Source: an uncultured Lachnospiraceae bacterium
Lineage (GTDB): Bacteria; Bacillota; Clostridia; Lachnospirales; Lachnospiraceae
Direction: 5' to 3'
Length of the DNA: 12,273 nt
Assembly (NCBI GenBank): GCA_934418055.1
Contig: CAKRWX010000045.1
Span: 1-12,273, forward strand
Position numbers and translations under genes: made by a program. The notes beneath the pieces were generated by a model. That model was not told the DNA's origin. It saw only the letters and a program-made list of their open reading frames with translations, and searched no databases. Positions 6,978 through 12,273 of the stretch are shown piece after piece. Numbering within the stretch: position 1 is the stretch's first letter; every line of letters starts with the position of its first letter.

Positions 6978-7017
6978 AGGATTTTTTGTTGCGGGATAGA
7001 AAATCCTGCGTTAGAAT
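6978..7017 (+). promoter_or_regulatory. Putative promoter with embedded dyad upstream of the CHR/AEC operon
   Basis: TTGCGG (6989-6994) and TAGAAT (7012-7017) are spaced by 17 nt; the -10 is good and the -35 is weak (3 of 6). A perfect inverted repeat, AGGATTTT (6978-6985) and AAAATCCT (7000-7007), brackets the -35 and reaches into the spacer. A protein bound there would block RNA polymerase, so it looks like a repressor operator, though a regulatory RNA role before another start site cannot be excluded. Confidence 0.45.
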
Positions 7018-7088
7018 GAAAAAAGGTCTGTTTTTTAAAACGGAACAAAGATCTCGAGAGTATATAAGGGAGAATGGGAGAAAAATCG

Positions 7089-7661
7089 ATGACAAAAGAG
7101 CAGAACAAAGCCGGGAGGCTGTGGACGATCTTCATCACCATGGCGAAGATCGGCTGTTTTACCTTTGGAGGGGGATGGAGCATCATCGCCCAGATGGAGG
7201 ACGAGTTTGTGGAGCGGCGGAGCTGGATGACCAAGGAACAGATCGTGGATTTCATGTCTCTGGCCAAATCATTTCCGGGTATTATGATCATCAATATGTC
7301 GGTACTCAGCGGTTATACCATGGCAGGCGTGACAGGAGCGCTGGCGGCGGCCTTTGGGCTGTCCTTTCCAGCAGTTGTGTGTATCGGCATTGTGACTTAT
7401 TTTTACAGTACCTTAAAGAGTAATCCATATGTGGTGAAAATTTTAAATGGCGTCCGGTGCGTGGTGGTTCCTATTATCTTAAGCGCTTCCTGGAAGCTGA
7501 AGGACAAATCACTGACTACAAAGCGGGCGTATCCGTTTTTGCTTGTGTCATTTGTGATCTGTGCGTTTACCAGCATCAGCAAGCCGATCCTGATTGTGGC
7601 GGGAGCCATTCTTGGACTTTGGGTATGGAAAGGAGTGGCAGTGGATGAAAACGCTCTTTGA
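7089..7661 (+). CDS. Chromate transporter family protein (short-chain CHR), first half
   Basis: Integral membrane protein (190 aa) of the CHR superfamily. Short-chain members work as pairs that together resemble one full-length ChrA. The hallmark KIGxFTFGGGW (residues 20-30) is followed by an amphipathic segment with ERRSWMTKEQ and by SFPGIMIINM (61-70), which corresponds to the family's TPGP-type motif. About five or six helices follow. GGGAG (7076-7080) lies 8 nt before ATG 7089; an in-frame ATG at 7074 has only AAGGGA 2 nt away, so I prefer 7089. It overlaps the next CHR gene by 17 nt. Known members export chromate, but in gut anaerobes the natural anion is unproven. The two halves differ clearly from each other, as expected for a hetero-pair. 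Confidence 0.85.
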   Translation: MTKEQNKAGRLWTIFITMAKIGCFTFGGGWSIIAQMEDEFVERRSWMTKEQIVDFMSLAKSFPGIMIINMSVLSGYTMAGVTGALAAAFGLSFPAVVCIGIVTYFYSTLKSNPYVVKILNGVRCVVVPIILSASWKLKDKSLTTKRAYPFLLVSFVICAFTSISKPILIVAGAILGLWVWKGVAVDENAL

Positions 7662-8190
7662 TCTGTTTATTTCTTTCTTAAAAATCGGTTTCTTCAGTTT
7701 TGGCGGAACCACCATGATTCCGGTGATCAACGACGAGGTGCTGGTTCACGGCTGGATGACGGCGGATGAAGTGATGGATATTGTGGCAGTGGCGGAGATG
7801 ACGCCAGGTTCCTTAGGAATCAACTGCGCTACCTTTGTGGGACTGCGTACTGCCGGAATCTTAGGAGCGCTCAGCGCTTCTCTGGCAGTCATGATGCCGT
7901 CGTTGACCTTGTGTATGCTGGCGGCTCATTTTATTATGAAACTAAAGGGCAATCAGATCATGGAACACGCCATGATGGGGGTGCGGCCAGTCAGTATGGG
8001 GATGCTTCTGGCAGTAGCGGTGACTTTAAGTCAGAGTACCTTTGCCATGACCAGCTTAAGCGGAGCTGTGACGATCCAGTGGAATCTGGTACTGATTGCG
8101 GTAATCTGCGGATTTTTGTTGTTCAAGATGAAGCTTTCCATTCCCAAGACCATTCTGGTGGCAGCGATTCTGGGAATTTTCATCGGATAA
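7645..8190 (+). CDS. Chromate transporter family protein (short-chain CHR), second half
   Basis: Second CHR-family membrane protein (181 aa), probably the partner of the preceding gene in an anion transporter. The family motifs are KIGFFSFGGTTMIPVI (14-27) and MTPGSLGINCATFVG (52-66), closer to the canonical CHR consensus than those in the first half. Several hydrophobic helices follow. The start ATG 7645 lies inside the end of the upstream gene (17-nt overlap, different frame), with AAAGGAG (7629-7635) 9 nt upstream. An in-frame ATG at 7594 would add 17 non-family residues and is rejected. The AEC permease gene begins 15 nt after its stop, so the three transporter genes form one transcription unit. 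Substrate unknown; chromate is the family label rather than a demonstrated role here. Confidence 0.87.
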   Translation: MKTLFDLFISFLKIGFFSFGGTTMIPVINDEVLVHGWMTADEVMDIVAVAEMTPGSLGINCATFVGLRTAGILGALSASLAVMMPSLTLCMLAAHFIMKLKGNQIMEHAMMGVRPVSMGMLLAVAVTLSQSTFAMTSLSGAVTIQWNLVLIAVICGFLLFKMKLSIPKTILVAAILGIFIG

Positions 8191-8205
8191 GAGGAGAAAA
8201 AGGTT

Positions 8206-9129
8206 ATGAATTTTAACAATCTATTTAATATGCAGGGTATGTTGTTCGCAGTCATGCTTTTGGGACTGTTTTTGAGAAAAAAAGGGATTATCACCAACGA
8301 GGGAAAAGCCCTTTTGACGGATCTGGTTATTGATGTGACATTGCCGGCCAGTATTTTAAAGGCGTTCCAGATCGAGTTTTCCATGGATATTTTGAAAAGT
8401 TGTATCGTGATCTTTATTCTGGCTATTATCGTCCAGGTGGTTTCCTGGGCAATGGGTTTTGTGTTATATCCGGGATTTGATCCGAAACATAAAAAAGTTC
8501 TTCAGTATGCTACCATTTGTTCCAATGCGGGAATCCTGGGCAATCCGATTGCAGAGGGAATCTTCGGCTCCATGGGACTTTTGTATGCATCTGTTTATCT
8601 GATTCCACAGAGAACCTTTATGTGGTCCTTAGGATTGACGTATTTTACCGAATGCCCAGATAAGAAAACTCTGGCGAAAAAGGTGCTGACCCATCCGTGT
8701 ATTCTGGCAGTATTTTTCGGATTTATCATTTTGATCACCCAGATCCAGCTTCCAGGCGTGGTGAACCAGACCATTAAGACTCTGGCCAATGCCAACACGG
8801 CCACCTGCATGATTCTGATTGGTTCCATTCTGGCTGGCGTACCTTTTAAAAGTTTAGCTGGAAAAGACACCCTATACTATTCTTTTGTCCGCCTGATCCT
8901 GATGCCGCTGTTATTCTGGTGCGGATGCCGTCTGGTGGGCGTTGATAGCCTGGTAACCAACATTTCAGTCGTGTTAGCAGGAATGCCAGCAGCCAGTGTT
9001 ACCGCGATTCTGGCGGAGAAATACGATTCTGACGCGGAATTTGCCACCCGCTGTGTGGTCTTATCTACCTTGTTATCCGTCGTTACTGTGCCGCTGTTAT
9101 GCATCTTTTTGACTGCATTTACAGCGTAA
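8206..9129 (+). CDS. AEC-family permease (auxin efflux carrier / malate-malonate permease type)
   Basis: Integral membrane protein (307 aa, the usual length) with about ten hydrophobic segments in two halves. The first half carries the AEC signature CSNAGILGNPIAEG (105-118), a broken-helix motif. The second half has the counterpart LAGMPAASVTAILAEKY (258-274) and the typical ending STLLSVVTVPLL. AEC members move organic anions such as malate (MleP) or malonate (MdcF), as well as auxin in plants. GAGGAG (8191-8196) lies 9 nt before the ATG. It sits 15 nt after the second CHR gene, so it is co-transcribed with the CHR pair. A citrate lyase locus lies about 2 kb away, but a GT51 gene and a convergent LysR gene separate them, so a citrate or malate role is speculative. 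Confidence 0.88.
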   Translation: MNFNNLFNMQGMLFAVMLLGLFLRKKGIITNEGKALLTDLVIDVTLPASILKAFQIEFSMDILKSCIVIFILAIIVQVVSWAMGFVLYPGFDPKHKKVLQYATICSNAGILGNPIAEGIFGSMGLLYASVYLIPQRTFMWSLGLTYFTECPDKKTLAKKVLTHPCILAVFFGFIILITQIQLPGVVNQTIKTLANANTATCMILIGSILAGVPFKSLAGKDTLYYSFVRLILMPLLFWCGCRLVGVDSLVTNISVVLAGMPAASVTAILAEKYDSDAEFATRCVVLSTLLSVVTVPLLCIFLTAFTA

Positions 9130-9201
9130 GAATTTCGTCAGAAGTTGTCAGAAAACTGTAGAACATGCTAAGGGATTGGTAAAGTCTTATTTTCCATATT
9201 T

Positions 9202-9210
9202 TGCTATAAT
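9202..9210 (+). promoter_or_regulatory. Extended -10 promoter for the GT51 gene
   Basis: TGCTATAAT combines a perfect TATAAT (9205-9210) with an upstream TGN extension. No good -35 lies at 16-18 nt, which an extended -10 can tolerate. A small CTTCA-GAAA-TGAAG hairpin (9237-9250) sits directly before the ribosome binding site AAAGGAG (9251-9257) and could tune translation. Confidence 0.6.
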
Positions 9211-9262
9211 GAGTTCATAAGGAAATGAATTTAGAACTTCAGAAATGAAGAAAGGAGCAGAT

Positions 9263-9988
9263 ATGATGAAAATGATGACATTCTTACGGACTTCCCTTTT
9301 ACTGGTTATGGCAGTTGTACTCTGCTCCAGTTTTGTACTCGTTGGAAAAGGATACCAGGTATATAAAGAAGCAGAGAGTCAGACCAGTCTGGCAGAGAAA
9401 GTAGAAGAGATCCAGGGAAAAGATACGTTTACTTCCATGGAAGATCTTCCGGAAACCTATGTGAACGCAGTGGTAGCGGTGGAGGACAAGCGGTTCTTCT
9501 CCCATTCCGGGATCGATTTTCTGGCAGTGGGACGGGCCCTGCTTCATGACATCCAGGCGGGCAGATACGTGGAAGGCGGAAGCACCATCACCCAGCAGCT
9601 GGCGAAAAACCTGTATTTCAGCCAGGAAAAGCAGCTGACCAGAAAGATTGCGGAAGTATTTGTAGCATTGGATCTGGAGAAACATTACAGCAAAGATGAG
9701 ATCTTTGAACTTTATGTCAACAGCATTTATTTTGGCGACGGCTATTACGGAATCGGCAGCGCAAGCCAGGGATATTTTGAGAAAGATCCGGCTGAAATGA
9801 GCGAGTATGAGAGTACCTTATTGGCAGGCGTACCAAACGCCCCGTCCAGATACGCGCCAAGCAAACATCTGGAACTGGCAGAGAAGCGTCAGCTTCAGGT
9901 GCTTCGGAGAATGGAAGCCTGCGGTTATTATTCGAAAGAAGAGGCTGAGACTGTGGCAGAAACTGCAGCGCTGGCATTGGCAAATTAA
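9263..9988 (+). CDS. Monofunctional peptidoglycan glycosyltransferase (GT51)
   Basis: Polymerises lipid II into glycan strands at the outer face of the membrane. The 241-aa protein has an N-terminal membrane anchor (about 7-28) and a single GT51 domain. Family motifs in order are AVEDKRFFSHSGID (72-85, catalytic Glu74), GGSTITQQLAKN (105-116), the RKIAEVFVALDLEK segment (128-140, second Glu131), YVNSIYFGDGYYGI (151-164) and LLAGVPNAPSRYAP (186-199). No transpeptidase domain follows, so it is monofunctional like MtgA rather than a truncated bifunctional penicillin-binding protein. The C-terminus (RRMEACGYYSKEEAE) is a normal GT51 ending. ATG 9263 or 9266 both suit AAAGGAG (9251-9257); in-frame ATG 9245 precedes that site and is rejected. 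It is a single-gene unit with an extended -10 promoter. Confidence 0.93.
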   Translation: MMKMMTFLRTSLLLVMAVVLCSSFVLVGKGYQVYKEAESQTSLAEKVEEIQGKDTFTSMEDLPETYVNAVVAVEDKRFFSHSGIDFLAVGRALLHDIQAGRYVEGGSTITQQLAKNLYFSQEKQLTRKIAEVFVALDLEKHYSKDEIFELYVNSIYFGDGYYGIGSASQGYFEKDPAEMSEYESTLLAGVPNAPSRYAPSKHLELAEKRQLQVLRRMEACGYYSKEEAETVAETAALALAN

Positions 9989-10079
9989 TCGGTGCAATGG
10001 ATGAAAATTGACTGCAAAGATGAGTGTAGGAACGATTACGGAAGCATACGAATCGAATAGACGAATTTATTACGAAAGA

Positions 10080-10128
10080 AAAAGCCAGAATGGCAAAGAC
10101 AAAAGATGTCTAAGCCAGTCTGGCTTTT
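10080..10128. terminator. Bidirectional terminator between the GT51 and LysR genes
   Basis: AAAAGCCAGA (10080-10089) and TCTGGCTTTT (10119-10128) form a perfect 10-bp outer stem. Inside it TGGC pairs with GCCA and AGAC with GTCT, giving a long, slightly bulged hairpin. Each strand ends in a T-run (T4 on plus, T5 on minus), and the flanking genes converge on it, so it can end both transcripts. It lies 23 nt past the LysR stop. Confidence 0.85.
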
Positions 10129-10151
10129 GTATACTAAGTGGAACTAACAAT

Positions 10152-11066
10152 CTAGCGGTGCAGGAACGGCGTCTCCACTGCGGTCATAATGCTGATGAAA
10201 TCCCGCATGTATTTGGTCAGATACAGGTCTTTCCGGTGACATAAGTAGAAACTTCTGCGGTTTTCAATGCCCTTGATAGGATAGACATTGGCAAATTCAT
10301 ACATCTCCGGTGACATCTCAATGTAGTTGATGGGGCAGATCATCACGGCGTCGCAGGCGATGGTGGTGCGTTTGCCTACTTCGATGCTGACAGTTTCAAG
10401 CAGGATCTCTGGCTGAATGTCATAGGTGGCGAATAACCGGTCCTGGGTAGTGCGGACACTGTGGCCGTGTTTGCTGCAGACAAATTTTTCATGTTTCGCT
10501 TCGGTAATATCAATGGGGGTTCCAGATGGAATCCGTTTGGCAATATCAGAATTCTTGCTGGTCAAAAGAACCAGTTCTTCATCTTCAATTAAAATATAAT
10601 TCAGCTCTTCATGTTTCGGATAGGTAGTCATGCATCCAAGATCTACAGCACCTTCCAGAACCAGATTCTCAGTGGTAGCAGAACCATGTTCAAATAATTC
10701 CAGATTGACGTGCGGATACAGTTCCCAGAATTTTGGAAGCATATACGGAATTACCTGCATGGCTCTCTGAACAGGGATACCAAAGCGGATCGTGCCGTGT
10801 TCCTCCTCATTGATCTCTTGGATTTCACGGGCTAAGTTCTGGTTGATGGTCAGGATCTGTTTGGCTGCTTCGATGTATTTCTGCCCTGCAAAAGTCAGGG
10901 TGATTGGATCCGTGTTGCGGTTAAAAATCGGCGCGCCCAGGTTATTTTCCACCAGTTTGATCATCTGGCTTAAGGAGGGCTGGGAGACATATAATTTTTT
11001 GGCTGCGTTGGTGATGCTGCCTTCCTGAAGAACGGTCAGCATATATTGTGCGTGTTTCGTGTTCAT
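10152..11066 (-). CDS. LysR-family transcriptional regulator, likely controller of the citrate lyase operon
   Basis: DNA-binding regulator (304 aa, typical for the family). The N-terminal winged helix-turn-helix spans about residues 3-62, with the recognition region GSITNAAKKLYVSQPSLSQM (16-35). The effector-binding domain starts near residue 91 (GTIRFGIP) and runs to the end. The start at 11066 is preceded by a GGGGGT site (11073-11078) 6 nt away. It is divergent from citD, with a 262-nt spacer containing both promoters and a LysR-type box. LysR regulators usually activate the divergent target with a co-inducer and repress themselves, so control of citDE by citrate or a related acid is the likely job. 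The effector cannot be read from the sequence. Confidence 0.92.
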   Translation of the reverse strand: MNTKHAQYMLTVLQEGSITNAAKKLYVSQPSLSQMIKLVENNLGAPIFNRNTDPITLTFAGQKYIEAAKQILTINQNLAREIQEINEEEHGTIRFGIPVQRAMQVIPYMLPKFWELYPHVNLELFEHGSATTENLVLEGAVDLGCMTTYPKHEELNYILIEDEELVLLTSKNSDIAKRIPSGTPIDITEAKHEKFVCSKHGHSVRTTQDRLFATYDIQPEILLETVSIEVGKRTTIACDAVMICPINYIEMSPEMYEFANVYPIKGIENRRSFYLCHRKDLYLTKYMRDFISIMTAVETPFLHR

Positions 11067-11131
11067 AAGCTTACCCCCATCGAATCGTAGACATTCCGGG
11101 TGATCCGCGGATACCTGCCGGAATTTCTATT

Positions 11132-11160
11132 ATCATACCATAATTAAAACCCTGAATCAA
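11132..11160 (-). promoter_or_regulatory. Promoter of the LysR gene
   Basis: On the minus strand TTGATT (11160-11155) and TATGAT (11137-11132) are spaced by 17 nt, a good sigma-A match. An additional TTAT-N6-ATAA dyad (11130-11143) overlaps the -10 and could serve in autoregulation. Confidence 0.65.
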
Positions 11161-11189
11161 TGGAAGAACCCGGCTTTATAGGTTTTTTG

Positions 11190-11204
11190 TTATGCAAAAT
11201 ATAA
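11190..11204. promoter_or_regulatory. Candidate LysR binding box (TTAT-N7-ATAA)
   Basis: TTATGCAAAATATAA is a 15-bp interrupted dyad with the T-N11-A form typical of LysR regulators. Its centre (11197) is about 55 bp upstream of the predicted cit start and about 80 bp upstream of the predicted lysR start. This suits activation of cit. Assigned by pattern and position only. Confidence 0.5.
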
Positions 11205-11216
11205 GAGTATTTGTAT

Positions 11217-11245
11217 TTGTCTAATGCCTGTGTACGTGATAAAAT
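11217..11245 (+). promoter_or_regulatory. Promoter of the citDE operon
   Basis: TTGTCT (11217-11222) and TAAAAT (11240-11245) are separated by 17 nt, and TGA directly before the -10 gives a TGN extension. The predicted start near 11252 leaves a leader of about 77 nt, which includes a weak AT-rich hairpin (AAATGAAT 11257-11264 with ATTCATTT 11272-11279). Confidence 0.65.
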
Positions 11246-11328
11246 GCAATTCAGAAAAATGAATGAGAAAAATTCATTTGATATGAACAAAAAGTAACAA
11301 TATATCTAAAATCTCAGGAGGAAGAGAC

Positions 11329-11628
11329 ATGGAAATCAAGAAATCCGCTATGGCGGGCACTCTGGAATCCAGCGATGCCCAGGTAACTGTTGAGCCTGGT
11401 AACGGAAGTGTTGAACTGACCATCGAGAGCAGTGTCATTCATCAGTTCGGCAGACAGATCAAAGCAACGGTATTAGAAACCTTAAAACGTCTGGAGGTAA
11501 CTGACGCAAAGGTAACCGTTGTAGACAAGGGCGCTTTAGACTGTACATTAAAAGCAAGAGTTGAGTGTGCGGTTTACCGTTCCAACGACGTGACTGAGAA
11601 TCTTCCATGGGGAGGTGTGATTAAATAA
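11329..11628 (+). CDS. citD: Citrate lyase acyl carrier protein (gamma subunit)
   Basis: Small carrier subunit (99 aa, normal length) of citrate lyase, which splits citrate into acetate and oxaloacetate. The N-terminal AGTLESSD motif is diagnostic. Ser14 corresponds to the serine that carries the phosphoribosyl-dephospho-CoA prosthetic group, attached by CitX/CitG-type enzymes that are not in this window. Further family segments are SSVIHQFGRQI, VLETLKRL and VDKGALDCTLKARVE. AGGAGG (11316-11321) lies 7 nt before the ATG. It is the first gene after the promoter, so the acetate:CoA ligase gene citC does not precede it here, unlike in Klebsiella. The stop shares one base with the citE start. Confidence 0.95.
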   Translation: MEIKKSAMAGTLESSDAQVTVEPGNGSVELTIESSVIHQFGRQIKATVLETLKRLEVTDAKVTVVDKGALDCTLKARVECAVYRSNDVTENLPWGGVIK

Positions 11629-12273
11629 TGAGCCATCCAAATAAGAAAAGATTAAGACGTTCCATGATGTTTTTAAACTGCCAGAAACCAGGTCTGATCA
11701 AGGATCCATACATCTACAAACCAGACTCCATCATGTTAGACCTTGAGGACGCAGTTGCAGAGAACCAGAAAGATGCAGCAAGATATTCCTTATATCATGC
11801 ATTACAGGAGATCGATTACAGAGGCGTTGAGCGGGTTGTTCGTATCAATGGTCTGGATACTCCACATTGGAAAGAAGATATCCGTGTCTGTGTAGCAGGC
11901 GGCGCTGATACCATCCGTATCGCAAAGACTGAGACTGCACAGGATGTACATACTGTAGAAGAGCACGTACTGGCAGCTGAGAGAGAGTTCGGCAGACCTG
12001 AAGGTTCCACTCTGTTAATGGCAGCTCTGGAGTCCTGTAAAGGTGTGTTAAACGCATTAGAGGTTTGTAAGTCTTCTGATCGTCTGATCGGTATCGCCCT
12101 TTCCGGCGGTGACTACACCAAGGATCTGCAGACTGTAATCACAGGTACCGGCGTTGAGTTACAGGGCGCAAGACAGCAGATGATCATCGCAGCAAGAGCA
12201 GCCGGTGTACAGTGCTGGGATACCGTATTCACTAACCTGGACGCTATGGATGTGTTTGAGGAAGAAGTAAAGA
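11628..12273 (+). CDS. citE: Citrate lyase beta subunit (citryl-ACP lyase), partial at window end
   Basis: The first 215 codons of a protein usually about 290-300 aa long; the frame is open to the window edge. CitE cleaves citryl-S-ACP to oxaloacetate and acetyl-S-ACP using a magnesium-binding HpcH/HpaI aldolase-type barrel. Visible elements are RRSMMFLN (10-17), MLDLEDAV (36-43), RVVRING (69-75, Arg72), the segment ALESCKGVLNA (133-143, Glu135 as probable metal ligand) and GIALSGGDYTKDL (155-167, Asp162 as probable metal ligand). The start overlaps the citD stop (TAATG), with GGAGGTG at 11611-11617. citF, encoding the alpha subunit, is expected next but lies outside. The codon choice, for example frequent CCA, TTA and GCA, suggests good expression. 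Confidence 0.94.
   Translation, partial: MSHPNKKRLRRSMMFLNCQKPGLIKDPYIYKPDSIMLDLEDAVAENQKDAARYSLYHALQEIDYRGVERVVRINGLDTPHWKEDIRVCVAGGADTIRIAKTETAQDVHTVEEHVLAAEREFGRPEGSTLLMAALESCKGVLNALEVCKSSDRLIGIALSGGDYTKDLQTVITGTGVELQGARQQMIIAARAAGVQCWDTVFTNLDAMDVFEEEVK

Noticed and set aside
6986..7423. 145-aa plus-strand frame over the start of the first CHR gene
   Set aside because: Out-of-frame shadow of the CHR coding sequence with no family motifs; its start lies inside the promoter region.
9130..9200. Terminator after the AEC permease gene
   Set aside because: No stem longer than about 4-5 bp followed by a T-run was found, so how this operon ends remains unclear.
10030..10075. Repeated CGAAT words between the GT51 and LysR genes, considered as a CRISPR-like or operator array
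   Set aside because: Copies are only 5 nt long, irregularly spaced and few; they fit chance in a short spacer.
10008..10244. Possible 78-aa plus-strand protein after the GT51 gene
   Set aside because: It runs through the bidirectional terminator and into the end of the LysR gene on the opposite strand, and lacks a ribosome binding site.

Overview
The window looks like chromosome from an anaerobic Firmicute, most likely a Clostridia/Lachnospiraceae-type bacterium. The reasons are strong AGGAGG-type ribosome binding sites, sigma-A-like promoters, a Gram-positive-style MacB-type exporter with a Gly-rich adaptor tail, an Ala/Glu/Thr-rich lipoprotein linker, and a citrate lyase operon. This is judged from gene content and style only; no species is assigned.

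Layout. (1) 1-1971: the end of an exporter operon, with the Gly-rich C-terminus of a probable HlyD/MacA-like adaptor, then an ABC ATPase and a MacB/FtsX-type permease whose genes overlap by 29 nt. (2) 1974-3088: an M19 zinc dipeptidase with its own promoter and a terminator. (3) 3089-3830: an AT-rich stretch without an intact gene. It holds a truncated ORF resembling part of a phage or integrative-element protein, a long imperfect inverted repeat and several smaller hairpins. It reads as a decayed insertion. (4) 3836-6936: a three-gene ABC importer of the TrpXYZ type (lipoprotein, permease, ATPase) with a good promoter, a leader hairpin, a strong hairpin after the lipoprotein gene and a terminal terminator. 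(5) 6978-9129: two short-chain CHR (chromate-type) transporter halves and an AEC-family permease in one tight operon, preceded by a dyad that spans the putative promoter. (6) 9202-10128: a stand-alone GT51 peptidoglycan glycosyltransferase, ending at a hairpin shared with the convergent LysR gene. (7) 10152-12273: a LysR regulator divergent from citD-citE (citrate lyase acyl carrier protein and beta subunit, the latter cut by the window end). The spacer holds both promoters and a TTAT-N7-ATAA LysR-type box about 55 bp upstream of the predicted cit start.

How the parts fit. The importer probably brings in an aromatic amino acid or similar small molecule. The dipeptidase releases amino acids from dipeptides. 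The CHR pair and AEC permease are likely anion/organic-acid carriers of unknown substrate. The LysR-cit locus is a plausible substrate-responsive citrate fermentation switch. I found no CRISPR array, rRNA, tRNA, intact transposase or clearly new multi-gene system. The best leads are the decayed island with its inverted repeat, the dyad at the CHR/AEC promoter, and the LysR-cit control region.
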